Positions 34,381 to 46,115 of a DNA stretch of 64,000 bases are shown here, one piece after another; position 1 is the stretch's first letter, and every line of letters begins with the position of its first letter. This DNA comes from Orientallactaga sibirica (Eukaryota; Chordata; Mammalia; Rodentia; Dipodidae). Under the pieces are notes generated by a model, which saw only the letters and a list, made by a program, of their open reading frames with translations, had not been told where the DNA came from and did no database searches. The translations under genes were made by a program, and so were the position numbers. The stretch spans positions 38,765,501-38,829,500 of the forward strand of contig JAEOAD010000015.1 of NCBI GenBank assembly GCA_036365145.1. The letters are read 5' to 3'.

Positions 34381-37080
34381 AGGAAACTGTTTATTCCTGC
34401 TTGGAAGAAGACCATCAGATGAATGTGAATGCATATATGTGTTTAAGTCAGTTTGTGCTTGCCACCCCAGGGAGACACAGCACTTAATAGTGGCAGGTGC
34501 AGCCAGCATGTGACAGATGAATGAGTTTGAAAATGAGCCCTGTAGAGCCACAGCCCTAGCCCAGAGATCAGCCACCAGGCTTAGCCTGTGTCATCGCTAT
34601 GTAACTAGCCTACCTGTGTGATCTTTTTATGTGCCATTCAAGGAGATACCCTTTCCTAGTCTGCCTCGCTTTGGAAAAATGTAATAGCTAAGAACCCAAG
34701 GCTGTTCAATATTCAAATAAAACAAAAACCAAGAGCCTCCAAAATCTGTTGGAAGCAGAACTGCAGAGGTAACTCACGGAGGCTGCATGGCTTGTCCTCA
34801 CAAGGAGCATCAGCAGGGTCATACTCACCAGTGTGCATGCTGGCCCCTACGGGGTGATGGGACATAGAAACAGAGAACTGTTAATTCATGAGGCAGTTTC
34901 AGTGCTTTGTATCAGTGTGCTGGTGTGTGAAATGGGTAGGTGATGGAACCCATCTCTGGGAGTGCATGTGTGTAGAGTAAAGAGTTCAGTCCATATAGGT
35001 AAAATGTTGAGAGTAGAGCCTGCTCATGGTAAGGACTAGCATTAGCTTATTTTGGGGCTAATATGGGTAAGGGGCAAAAAGCAGGTGTCAGGAACAAAGG
35101 GGCAGGGCAGACTGCATGATCACTCAGTCTCTAGATGGGTGAAAGCGTGGTAAATGTCCTATCAGGTGGGCTTTGGTCAGTAGGACTTGGGTTTCTAAAG
35201 TTTTAGCTCTCTAAACTTACTGGTGGGTGAGCTTCTACAGTGAGATAAGAAGAAGTCATCAGTGAAATTGGATGGCTGGGAGCTGGCCTCTGGTTTTGTT
35301 TCTGGAAAAACGGATACCCCCAACCCAATGAGAGAGACAGAGACAGACACACAGAGAGAAAGAGAAACAGACTCACTTGCAGGAAGTTCAGGAAACTGGC
35401 AAGATCTGGCAGGATGGTCTAGAGCCAATGAAGTGGGCCAGGCTCATGGATACATCTCAGTGCCTAACAGAGAAACTGAGGCCTGGCAGATAGAAGTGTG
35501 CAGAGTTCCTGGCAGGTGTAACTGGAACTAGATCTATCACTGCCAGACATGAGTCCCAGATACTGGAATTGCTGATCAGTGATCTTCTGGCCTCGCTGGC
35601 TTGACCTAAAGACCATATGAACATAGGACACAATAACTGAATCCTGAATGAGGATGGAGGGCTCAACACATCTGAAGACTCTCAATTGGGGTAAGAGGGG
35701 CTTTATGAAGACCTAGTTGATTTTGGAGTGTTGGAGAGTGGGCAGGATTCAGATGGCTGGAGCTGAGGGATTTTGAACAGAAGAGAATGGAGGGAAGAGT
35801 CAAGAGGGTCCAGGCATGATATGACCCAAAAATAAGTGCAGTTATGTGCCTGGAACAGTAATGGCCTGTCTTACAGGGAGAATATGGGATAAGACTAAGG
35901 AGATAGGATCAGAGAAGGCAAGTTTTAAAAGCTAATCCAATGGTGAACACCACTTCTGAGCAGCAGTTATAGTCATAGTTGGATATCTGGTGGCCTAGAG
36001 TCCCTTCTGTTCTGTGTCTGCACTGTATATACTTGGCTCATAATGGAGAGGTAAGGTTTCAGAGAGAAAAGCACCAGGGAGGACATGAGTAGAAGCAGCT
36101 GGGAAGGTTCTTAATCATGCAATCAGTAGCCTGAAAAGTGAAAAGGTCTAGGCGGTGGGAACTGAGAGGGAAGGAGAGATGGGAGAAATGTATGCAGAAG
36201 GAAAAAACCCGAGGGCTCAGTCCTTAAGGAGCTATAGAAGACACACATGTATGGAGGCCTGGCCTTGGGAGAGGAAGCCATCTGCAGGACTCCAGGGGAA
36301 TGCAAGGGGCCCCAGTGGACAGGCTGTATGCATTTATGCCCTAGGACAGGGAGTTTGAGCTAGAGTCGAAGATTCAAGAGATGTGTGGGAAAAGCTGAAA
36401 CCACATGAAGGTTTGGAGAAAGAGGGGACTAATGACAGAAATTGGGACCACCCCCATCCTCAAGGGCTCAGAGGAGAGAACACATATAGTGGCCAGAGAC
36501 TAGCAAACAAAGGTAGAGTAGAGCTTCTTATTACACCCAGCTTCTGAGAGCTCCTGTCCCTTTGCACAGGCTGTTGCCTCTGCTGGAACCTATGCCCCGC
36601 CCCCCCTGCAACACACAAGTGCATACATACTCATACCACAACTTCACTTGTCAGCTCCAGTATGGTCTCCCCTCAGCTGTGCTCACCAGTCCCTCTGCAT
36701 TCCCTATGTGCCCAGAGCCTCTACCCACCCTCTCCACAGTACTTCACACTCAAACTTGCAAGTATGCTTCCTCCATGGTGACACAGATGTGGGTGGCGGC
36801 CCTGATGCAGATGGGATATCTAAGAGAGTATCAGCTGTTTCCAGAAGGGAGATGGAGCCAACAGAGAATGAAGAGGCCCTTGGGTATTCAACTATAGCCT
36901 TCAAGACCATGGCAGAGTGGAAGGTGGAAAGATAGGACATCTGACTGGGAAAATAGAACCATAGATCCAGCAGCCAGGAATCACCCACTTGTCTCCTAGG
37001 TGCTGGTCCCCTACTGCCACCTACACCACCATTTTAATCGGTTTTAACCCTCATTGGCCTTCCTGTGTTACATGCTATTT
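34381..37080. other. Unique intronic sequence, possibly with old L2 remnants
   Basis: Nothing was firmly identified. Parts near 35040-35180 and 35700-35960 read like worn L2 LINE but are too diverged to claim. A purine-rich GAGA/CACAGA stretch lies at about 35330-35372. No exon supported. Confidence 0.35.
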
Positions 37081-37084
37081 CTTG

Positions 37085-37165
37085 ACACTCTGAAGCTATC
37101 ACTTGAATTTACGGCTGGGCACACAGTAGGCCCTTAGAAAATGTTTTCTTGAATGGAATTGTATC
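37085..37165 (+). repeat. MIR or L2 3'-end fragment
   Basis: 'ctgggcacacagtaggccct' followed by 'tagaaaatgttttcttgaat' resembles the shared MIR/L2 3' end. Confidence 0.5.
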
Positions 37166-37554
37166 CATCCATAAGATGGGAGCTGTTAAAAGGGGAGATG
37201 CTTATCATCATTCAGACAGAACAGAACTCATGTTGTCTTCATCTCTGAAGTCACTTGAGCACCATGAGTAAACCTCAGCCACTGTCTGAAAGGATCACTA
37301 CCACAGGAGCAGGTGGTTCACCCCCAGATCCCCTCCACCTCCCAGGCTGGAAACTCAAATTTTCTAATTAGCTTCTTAAGCCAGGTGTGAAACTTGGCAC
37401 TTGTTTTACTTCATTACTCGACATAGCATCCTTTTGATGCTGTCTCACGCACTAATTCTCATGTTCAGTTTATTTAGGAATGCAAGAAAGGACTCGGGGA
37501 AGCTCTGTGCTACAGAATGGGCCCCGTAGAAGCAAGGAACCCGGTCTCATCCAC
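37166..37554. other. Unique intronic sequence
   Basis: No repeat or exon recognised. Confidence 0.4.
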
Positions 37555-37622
37555 CATGAGCACATACACACACATGCCCATACATCGCACACATGCATGC
37601 GCACACAGCACGCACACACCAG
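37555..37622. repeat. CA-rich alternating purine-pyrimidine run
   Basis: A degenerate CACA/CATG/GCGC stretch including ATGCATGCGCACAC. Such alternating sequence can adopt Z-DNA; no further function is evident. Confidence 0.7.
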
Positions 37623-38779
37623 AGAGATACTAAAAAAGGCAGAGCACTGAGACATAGAGAAGGCTTTGCATCTCAGTGAAACTGACTCCCTTTCATCCCA
37701 AACTGCACTGAATAAATCATACTTGGCCATTCCTGCTATCCTGGCAGCCTCCGAAAGCAAGAGAGGCATTTGGGAGCGGGGCACAGTGAGCCTTTGGAAA
37801 GGTTCAAGGGAGGGGAGCTTCCTGTGTCAAACTGAGCCCCATAGCCCTAAGAGCAAAGGATCATGTGACTTGGAGCACATAGCATTATTTAAGACCAGAT
37901 TCTGTCTTGGATGCCTGGAAACACTTGGCATGGTGTCATGAAAAGCTATGACAGTGTCTCTTCACAGCTCCAAACAGTCAGGCTTACCACATATGTGTGT
38001 GTTCAATTTTTGGCTGTCCTGATGTCTCTTCAAAAGCTGCTGGTTCTTCTGCCTCAGATCTGACCCATGCCTCTCTGTGCTGGAGCAGGTCTTGCATGCC
38101 TGGCCCTTCCTGCCTCATTTTTCCAGGCTGTCAGGGTGGCACCCTGTGGCATGTTTTATCACATACTGTCAAGTACAAAGAAATTAAAACAAGGCCAACA
38201 TTTCCTGAACCCCAAATGATAGCAAAGGATGGCTGAGTTGCTGTAGCTTGAGCTGGAACCTCGGACTGGAGGTCAGCTCAGGCCCAATGAGGCAGTCAAG
38301 GGACAGACAGGTCTTCCTTATGGGCATGAATACTTGAGAAGATTCAGAGAGAAAGATAATGGACTTGGACTTGGCCTTGTGGAGGTCAGTGTCTTCAAGA
38401 GACAGGTCCCTTGGGAGAAAAGTCCTATAAGAAGAAGATAATTGGTCTTATGTGGTACTCCGCAAATGTGGAGAGAGAAAAAGAGGCACAGATCATAAGT
38501 ACCCTGGGAGGGGGCTTGCTTTTTGCACTGTACATCTAAGCTTTGAGGGGCTCATTGAAGAGTGGGAGACAGGCAAGTGCATGTATGTCAGGCATGGGTT
38601 ACATGGGTTATGGTTGCTAGAGAGATGTGCTCCAGGCCCATGGGTGTCAGGACAGAAGTCCAGAGAGGAGAAGAGAAAACATCCTTGGCACAGGGGGTGA
38701 AGCCAGTGGATGGGACCAGAGACGTGAAGCAGCCCAGCATGTTGGGATTGGGGCCAGGGTAGCTTTGGCTGCCCAGATG
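37623..38779. other. Unique intronic sequence
   Basis: No repeat family or exon recognised with confidence. Confidence 0.4.
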
Positions 38780-38936
38780 GTTTTTTATTTTATTTTATTT
38801 TTCAATGTGCAAGTATTTTATTAGAGATTTCAGTATTTATGATCATCAGGGATATTAGTCCATAGTTTTCATTTTTGGTTATTGTTTTTTTTCCATACAG
38901 TTTTGGGTTGTTTATTTACTCATTTTACTTCATGGA
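38780..38936 (-). mobile_element. L1 ORF2 fragment
   Basis: 'gtattttattagagatttca' and 'gggatattagtccatagttt' are the reverse complement of a well-known L1 ORF2 segment. It is a small, non-functional piece next to a separate L1 3' UTR. Confidence 0.65.
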
Positions 38937-39438
38937 CTTTTTTTATTGACAACTTCTATACTTTCATACAAAAAATGCATGATATTTCCCTCCCCTCCCC
39001 CCATTCCCCTTTAGAACTCCAATCTCGATCATATCCCCTCCCTCTCTCCATTAGTCTCTCTTTTAATTTGATGTCATCATCTTTTTCTTCTATTATGAGG
39101 GTCTTGCAAAGGTATTGCTAGGCACTGCAAGGTCATGGATATCAAGGCCAATTTCTGTCTGGACAGTTGCATTGTAAGAAGTCATACCCTTCCTTTGGCT
39201 CTTACATTCTTTCCGCCCCCTCTTCCACAATGGGCCCTGAGCCTTGGAGGGTGTGACAGAGATGTTTCAGTGCTGGGCACTCCTCCATCCCTTCTTCTTA
39301 GCACTATGTTGCCTTTTGGATCATCCCAGTGGTCATCGCCACCTGAAAAGAGAAGCTTCTCTAACCAGAAGTGAGAGTGGCATTAATATGTGAATATGAA
39401 CATTAAGTGTAGTGCTTTCAGGGCAGCTTGGTGGGAAT
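38937..39438 (-). mobile_element. 5'-truncated L1 3' UTR
   Basis: Poly-T head and UTR sequence closely match 20768-21315 and the first part of 28724-30205; it stops at GGTGGGAATAA. No clear target-site duplication was found, so it may be joined to the adjacent ORF2 fragment by rearrangement. Confidence 0.85.
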
Positions 39439-40864
39439 AAAAGTCTCAGTGGAGCCCTGCTGTCAGGACATAGCAGAGGCTGGGGGTGGGAGTCTAGATT
39501 TGCAAGAGTAGGACAGAGCAAGGAAGGCTTCTCAGAATTGGGCGGTCTTGGTAAAGGACATTCGGAGGGTTTGTACAAGTGGGAAGAAAAGCAGGATGTG
39601 AGCTCAACAAGAGCAAGAACCAGCAGCAGATGGCAGCACAACATGGCGGGGTCTTCAGTGGTACATGCCACAATGCCTGGCTCCCTTCTTGGTAGTGAAG
39701 GTGAAAGAGAACCTGAGTCAGGAGGGGCTCCTGCAAAAGATGTGGCTGCTGGTCAGGGTCCTGAGGATGCTAGAAGGTTCAGCCATCAGAAGACATAGCT
39801 CCTGGGCATCAGACGGTGCCTTTTATCATTCCGTGCCTCAGTTGGACCATGTAGCAAGTGAGAAGGTGGAAGGAGACCTCTGTCATTCTGTGACCACCTC
39901 ACCTTGTAGCTTGGAGCAGGCACAGCACTCCTGGGATGACTCTATAGTGGAGAGAAGGGCACATTGCTGCTTTGTCTCCTCCCTGGGCAGTAGGGAGCAC
40001 TGTGCAGATGGTGCTATGGGGATGACTCCAGACCAAGTCCCAGATAAGATGAGAGCCGGGAGACTCAGGTCCATGATACCCTGCTCAGCCTGCTCTCCCA
40101 CAGCACACAGATCTCATCTGCTCTTCTGAGATGCTTCCATCCCACCCATCACTTGTTTCTTTGGGTTGGAGTACAAAACAGCTGGGAAAGTTCTACCCCA
40201 CATCTGGAAGGTTGTCCCAGTCTGCCTGGGCCTTCAGCCTGCCCTGGAGACTTCTCAGTGCCTGGCACAGAAATGTAGGCAGGCCCACCTGGCACAGGAG
40301 TCTTGCTAGGCCAGGAAGACGGCATCCAGTCTGCTCTGGGCCCAGGGTCCTGGCGCTCAGAGTTCACTGAGGTTTATTTATTTATCATTTGTTTGGGGTG
40401 AAATGAGAGAGAATTGAATCTAGTGGGCTGTTTTAGTAGCAATGGTGGAAGAAAGGCATGTCTGTTTCTCCAGAAAGAATCCCCCGCATTGTGGCCCTGG
40501 TCCCTTGGTTGGGTTTCAGTAGACAATATCCTCCTTTCTCCTTGTGCCCATGGCTGCCCCGCCTGCCCACCCGCCTGTCTGCCCTTGGTCCAGTGGGCCT
40601 GCTGCGGCCCTCTTGGCTTCACTGTGGGGACGGGAGGGAGAGGAGAGGCCTGAGGCCTGACCCATCAGTCCAACTGGTCTTCCAGTCTTTCAGGGCTTCT
40701 GAGACCACCACATCCTTGGGACCCTCAGATCACTTTGCTTATAAGCCCATTTGTTTGTAAGAGTGCCAGGCAGAGTGCTCAGAGATATGAAGGCCCCCTC
40801 CCTCCTGCAACAAGGAATGAGGGCCCAGGTGAGCCCAGAACCCCTGCCGTCTACCTTCCAGCCC
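39439..40864. other. Unique intronic sequence
   Basis: GC-rich in places (about 40550-40660). Several overlapping open frames of up to 154 codons exist on both strands, none with recognisable domains; judged accidental. Confidence 0.4.
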
Positions 40865-40985
40865 TTTTTTTTTTTTTAGATGGAAAATGGACATCAAGGG
40901 ATTGGAGGACTGGCCCAGTTCACACAGAGAAATGTTGATGACTGAGATTTGAAGACATCCCTTTCCACTCCTCTAGAATGAGGCA
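40865..40985 (-). repeat. Possible MIR SINE fragment
   Basis: After a T13 run, 'ttagatggaaaatggacatc' and 'tggcccagttcacacagaga' fit a worn reversed MIR core. Weak. Confidence 0.4.
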
Positions 40986-41324
40986 AAGATGAGTGGATCA
41001 GGAATGGCCAAGGGGGACTTCCGTGTTCTCTGCCTGCTTGTCAACAGCCATCTCTTCCTCCCTTTATCACCTTTCAGTAGAGCCAAGAGCCACTTCCCTC
41101 TATGACCTGCCCTCTGCGTCCCTTCCAGCTTTAGCATATCCACTGCTCTAGAAAGTTCCTGGGATGTTGGAGACAGTCTGAAGAGTCATGGCCTAGAAGG
41201 TATAGTCATGAGTAGACTGATGGGGCGAGGCCAGCAGAGTAGGGCAGGGCAGTGAGTAGGGTCACTTCCTACTCAGAGTAGGGTAAGGCATGAATCAGAC
41301 TGCTCTAAAGGGCTGTGGGCAGCT
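40986..41324. other. Unique intronic sequence
   Basis: No repeat or exon recognised; an AGTAGGG motif recurs near 41238-41284. Confidence 0.4.
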
Positions 41325-41463
41325 TCCTGTGTGCTCCAGTCCTCACTTTCCTCGTCGGTGGTGAGAAGAGTAACAGCAGCTGTGCCAGCAAGCTTTGCTT
41401 TGAGGAGTCAATTGACATATGCAAAACACTTGGAATACTGGGTATAATATTAGCATTATTTGT
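41325..41463 (+). repeat. MIR SINE fragment
   Basis: 'ccagtcctcactttcctcgt' and 'caaaacacttggaatactgg' follow MIR 3' order. It ends at the inverted-repeat arm. Confidence 0.55.
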
Positions 41464-41530
41464 AATCATTCTTATTATTTGTACTAGCATTTTTTTTTAC
41501 TGGCAGTAGTCAATAAAATTATTATTCAAA
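41464..41530 (+). repeat. Arm A of a 67/65-bp inverted duplication
   Basis: Compared with the reverse complement of 42701-42765, the first 27 bp and the last 20 bp are identical. Between them are a 2-bp length change in a T-run and about three substitutions. Confidence 0.93.
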
Positions 41531-41569
41531 CTGAGCTGTGACATTTATAACTCATGCGTTCTTATGTTA

Positions 41570-41705
41570 GTCATGTAAATTCCCTGGGCCTCCGTGTCCT
41601 AACTTATAAAATAGGCTTAATGAGAGAATTCTAGACTTCTAGGTTTGTTGTGAGGATGCAGTGCAAAATGCACAAGTGCTTTGCATAGTTATGGGAGCCT
41701 AGGAC
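41570..41705 (+). repeat. MIR SINE fragment
   Basis: 'tgtaaattccctgggcctcc', 'aacttataaaataggcttaa' and 'gttgtgaggatgcagtgcaa' follow MIR order in sense orientation. Confidence 0.7.
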
Positions 41706-42599
41706 CGCTGCACAGAAGAGAGAATACTGGATGAGAGAGGGGGGTGCAGAGGTTGGCTTGAGGTGAACAGACCAGTCCGGATTTAGTGGTTAGGGAGTGT
41801 ACGCAGCCTAAAGGAAGGGAGCCATCCTGGAACCCTATGCAGAGATTGAGAGAGAGAAAGGCCATCTTATTTTGTCACTGTGAGAGTCTGAAGTCTACAG
41901 CGGAACAAGAATGTTAGGTTACTCTTCCTAACATGCCCTGTGTGAAGCAAAGCATCTGGGTGAGGTCTGGAAGCTGGAGTTCCTCCCTTCATGCTCCAAA
42001 AATGAAAACATAGTCTTGTTTTTAAAACCCAAAGGGTGGAGACAGGCAGGGAGGTCTAGACATTTGAGGTTTAAAATGGGAAGGCTGTACTCTGCCCTTC
42101 ACTGTTGTCTTCTGGCCCATTGGCCAGGGGCATCAGGAGGAGAAAAGTTAATGGCTTGAGAGAGGCATATGTTCCACCAGGTACTCCAGGTACTGCGGGG
42201 TCATCTGGGGAGACAGTTCTGGCCTGACTGCGAAGTTTAATGTTTGACTAGACTCCTTTTACCTTTTGCAAAGCCATGTGCTTTATTGGACATTGAGTGG
42301 TCTGTCTGCTCCCCCTAAAGAATGTTTCTGGTGAGCTGTCACCCAGGAAATGCCTTTAGGATGACACCACTTTGCTCCACATGCTGGAAGCTTGGTCCCC
42401 ACTGTCTGTCCCAGAGCCCACTGTCATTATTTCACAGCCTCAGACTCTAAAATTTTATAGCCTGTGTCATCAGTGTTTCAGATCTTTCAGCCTTGAAATT
42501 CCAAAGCCCCAGCATCTTTCAAGGTGCTGATGTGACAAGAGCTGGCTCATCTGCTCTGTGACTTACATGCACCTGGGGCCTCTGGTCCATTGAGTGTTG
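41706..42599. other. Unique sequence between the inverted arms
   Basis: No repeat or exon recognised. No sign of a transposase or other gene that would make the arms the ends of a DNA transposon. Confidence 0.45.
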
Positions 42600-42700
42600 T
42601 TGCCAACTAGCTGGTGGGTCCCCTGTGGGATTAGTTTTCCTGTAATTACAGGTAACGGAGGACCTCACCAAAAGGATGGTTGTGAGGATGGGAATAATAA

Positions 42701-42765
42701 TTTGAATAATAATTTTATTGACTCCTACCAGTAAAAATATGCTAGTACAAATAATAAGAATGATT
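42701..42765 (-). repeat. Arm B of the inverted duplication
   Basis: Reverse complement of arm A at about 92% identity. A MIR-like stretch ('gttgtgaggatgggaataat') lies just upstream at about 42600-42700. The shared sequence itself is not MIR because the two arms point in opposite directions while both neighbouring MIRs are in sense orientation. Confidence 0.93.
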
Positions 42766-43114
42766 GCACTGTTCTGGGGAGGAAAGTGCTCTGTAGTTGT
42801 GAGCGGTTCCTGTTCCAGTGCTTGTAAGCCCTGCTCAGCCTCCGCGTGGTGATGCTGGAAAATCCAGCTATGTGCCCTGCTTGTTTTGGCTTTCATTTGC
42901 TCTATGAGCCAGCCGCGTCCACCCTGTGCTGTTTACCAAGATTTTACACTTAGGCGACTCTGACTTCTTCAGCTCTCAGCTCTGCTCTCCTTGCTCCCCT
43001 TTCCAGCCGTGCTGTGCCCATGGCTGCTTTACCAATGCCTGTTTATTACTCTGTGACTGTGCTCTGCAGGAGTCCAAGTGTGTTAAATATGTCACTATGC
43101 TACATCCGTCATAC
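42766..43114. other. Unique intronic sequence
   Basis: No repeat or exon recognised. Confidence 0.4.
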
Positions 43115-43240
43115 ATGGGCGGGGCCTCTTGGCCTTTCTGAATCTGTTTCCTGCCTATTAACAAGGGGAGGTAACACTCACCTCCTGCAGCTGCAGTGGT
43201 TAGCAGTAACAGGAAGTACTGAAAGTAGGTGCTCCTCAGT
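43115..43240 (+). repeat. MIR SINE fragment
   Basis: 'ttctgaatctgtttcctgcc' and 'ttaacaaggggaggtaacac' match the MIR core. A second MIR-like stretch follows at about 43335-43455 ('aaagagcaggcattcaatca'). Confidence 0.6.
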
Positions 43241-44124
43241 AATGTAAAGGTGACAGTAGAAGGTGGGAAGAACAGAAGCTCTGACCCTTGCTCCAGACCT
43301 CTGCCCCTGTGACCGTTCTGTGATCACAGGTAGCATCACCTTTCTCATCCCTAAAACTCTGACAACTGGCACAACAGGGTGGCAATAAAAGTTTGGTCTT
43401 AATTTTATAAAATACATGTCAAAGAGCAGGCATTCAATCAATGGTGCCAATTATTATTCTCTACTCCTTGTAGAAATAAAGATACTTTTAGTTTTTTATA
43501 CCCCTTTGTGTATAGCACATTTTAGTGTCTGACATGAATTGAATGATTAAAACTACTAACCCACATGAAAAGGACTGGTGAAAGAAAAGGTTTTGAGAAG
43601 GTGGAAGAGGAAATATCTCTCAACTTCCTTCCCAACTTTATGAGGCCAAATTACCTTAAGCCCCAACCAAAGACATTACAAGAAAAGAAAACTTCATGCC
43701 TGTATCTCTTGCATCATGAACATGGATGCAAAAGTTCTTAGCAAAATATTAGCCAATTAAATTCAGCAAGAGATAGAAAGATGGTGTATCATGAACAAAT
43801 AGACCAAGTGGAAACACAGGGCTGGTTTAATGTTGGAAAAACAATCAGTGTAATTCAATTTATCACTAGATTAAAGGAGATAGACCTGTGATCATCCCAA
43901 TAGGTATAGGAAAAGCCAATGGGGGAAAAAATCAACAGACAGAATAAAAATTCACAGTAACCCAGGACTCATGACTAAATAATGGATAGTCAAAACACCC
44001 ACAACTGCCATTGGGTATAACAGTAAACATTGATTTTCCCTAAGATTAGGAACAAGGCAAGTTACATCTACAATAATGAACTTGTATTCATAATATGCAA
44101 AGCAGGCTTAAAACTAAATAATAA

Positions 44125-44285
44125 AAAAGCCAGATACAGTAGCTCATGCCTGTGTTCCCAACACTTGAGAGGCTGAGGCTCGAGAATCTCCAATTTAATG
44201 TCAGCCAGGGCTACATAGTAGAACCCCCTCTGAAGAAAGGAAAGAATAAAGTAAGGGAAAAAGGGTAAGATGGAGGGAGGGAGGG
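44125..44285 (+). repeat. Old B1-like SINE nested in the L1
   Basis: 'gtagctcatgcctgtgttcc', 'gaggctgaggctcgagaatc' and 'cagccagggctacatagtag' follow B1 order; the A-rich tail has become a GGGA/GGAA run. Confidence 0.75.
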
Positions 44286-44526
44286 AAATATAGTCAAAAA
44301 CTGAGCAAAAGATTTGAACACTTACCATAGCAAATAAGCACATACAAGATGTTTAACATCTTTAGTTATTAATTAAAATTATAGTGGGATACCATTCCAT
44401 GAACACTAAAACAGCTACAGTTAAAAATGTCTATCCAAGCATCAATGAGATTTTGGAGAAGCCACACATCTCATACAGTGCTCCCAAGGACACAGCGTGG
44501 TACCACTGCTCTGCAACACACTTTCT

Positions 44527-44687
44527 TTTTTTTCTTTGGGGGGGGGTTCGAGGTAGGGTCTCACTCTAGTTCAGGCTGACCTGGAGTTCACTCTGTATTC
44601 TCAGGGTGGCCTCGAACTCACGGTGATCCTTCTACTTCTGCCTCCCAAGTGCTGGGATTAAAGGTGTGCACCACCACGCCTGGCTGT
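44527..44687 (-). repeat. B1 SINE nested in the L1
   Basis: Full-length B1 ('ttcgaggtagggtctcactc' to 'accaccacgcctggct') with a perfect 12-bp target-site duplication, AACACACTTTCT, at 44515-44526 and 44688-44699. Confidence 0.95.
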
Positions 44688-45315
44688 AACACACTTTCTA
44701 AGGCCCGGTAATGTTAAACATACACCTGCCTCATCCACAAATTCTACTCCTAGGTATTGCCCCAAGCAAAATCAAAGTTATATGCAAGTACACTATGTGC
44801 ATGTAGAAAAATATCACAATGAAATCTATTGTTGTGTACAATTAATATATGCTAACAAAAGCTCCGATGTTCATATGGAAAGCTGTACACAAATGAAAGC
44901 AATCCAAATGTCCCCAAGCTGGGAATAAACTGTGGTCCATCCATTTCATGGAGTGATGTCCAGCAATGAAAAAGTAGTAATGCCTGATAGGGGAGCATGG
45001 TAGATGTATCTCAGGGCATGATGCTATGTAAAAGAAATCAAACCCAAAAGATGACATAGTACATTTCACTCATGTGACATCCTGCGGGCAAGGCAAAACT
45101 GTAGAGACAGAAAAAATCAGTGCTTGCCAGGGATGGGGATGAGGGTAAAGTTTCCTACAAAAAGACATAAAGGAATTCTTTGGGGTGTTGGAACTCTCTT
45201 ATATCTCCATTTGGGTGGTTACATGACTATATGTTTTTGTTAAAACTCAGAACCGTAGACTGAAAAGGGTGCATTTACTGTGTGTAAACTATGTCTTTAT
45301 AAAAATGAAATGAGT

Positions 45316-45710
45316 GGGGTTAGGAAAGATTTAAGGCAAAAGGAATGCAGTTGTGTGTTGGACCTGGTGAGATTGTACCCACAGCTCTTTTACTCAGACT
45401 AGTTTCAGTACATCCAACCCAAGAGGCACCCTAGCTTCTCATGGTCACCCTGGAATGAAGTAGCTGTCTACTTGCTCAACTGCCTCCCAGCCCTGCTTCC
45501 TGTGTCTCCAGAGGGAAACTGAAAAAGAAATGTATGCAAGCCCCTCCTTCTGGAGTCCTCATTGTCTGGGCTTTGGGGCCTGAATCCACCTTGTAACCCA
45601 CAGGTCTTCCATAATTTGCCCCCTCCCACCACCCCACTCCCTACTTCCCAGCCCTTCCTAAGCTTCAGGAACACAATCCACTGGTCCTACAGTGATGCCT
45701 GTGACACTTA
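45316..45710. other. Unique intronic sequence
   Basis: No repeat or exon recognised. Confidence 0.4.
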
Positions 45711-46115
45711 TGTTGATCGTCAACTTGACAGGCCAGAACCATCTGCGAGGGATTATGCATTAGGTTAGTGTCAGTGCTCATCTGTGAAGGATTATCTTGA
45801 TTAGGTTAATTAAGGTGAAAAGACCCCCACTTAACCATGGACAGCAGCATTCCATGGGCTGGGGGCCTGGGCTGTACAGAAAGGACAGAGTGGCAGAGCA
45901 GTGGCCTGCATCCCTCCCTGCTTCCTCACTGTGGACTGACTGAATGTGACCAGCTCAGCTTCAAGCTCCTGCCACCATAAAGGAATACAACCTGAAACTG
46001 TGAGCTGAAATAAACGCTTCCATTTTTTCTTAGAATACTTCTTTTATTCAAATAATTGCTAAACTTACTTTGGAACCTTTCAATATTTTTGGTCAGGTGT
46101 TTTGACTAATAAAAT
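45711..46115 (+). mobile_element. Solo MaLR-type LTR
   Basis: Starts TGTTGATCGTCAACTTGACA, has 'gtgaaggattatcttgatta' and 'gcattccatgggctggggg', then a polyadenylation signal in 'gagctgaaataaacgcttcc' near 46003 and 'ttggtcaggtgttttgact' near the end. This matches a rodent MaLR-type LTR. About 50 AT-rich bases (46030-46085) interrupt the end. No internal sequence. Confidence 0.75.

Larger units (their letters stand above)
43610..45315 (+). mobile_element. Old L1 ORF2 remnant with nested B1 elements
   Basis: Left part (43620-44050) carries degraded reverse transcriptase-region sequence ('gcaaaatattagccaattaa', 'caataggtataggaaaagcc'). The right part (from about 44285) carries the ORF2 C-terminal/3' region ('gtgggataccattccatgaa', 'ttttggagaagccacacat', 'gaataaactgtggtccatcc'). 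Much of ORF2 between them is missing, and stops and frameshifts abound. Two B1 elements sit inside. Confidence 0.85.

Noticed and set aside
39412..40129. Overlapping + strand frames of 128 and 154 codons
   Set aside because: Two frames of the same DNA with no splice context or protein features; the first begins in an L1 fragment.
41464..42765. Inverted arms as ends of a DNA transposon
   Set aside because: The intervening 1.2 kb contains an ancient MIR and no transposase, and no target-site duplication was seen outside the arms.
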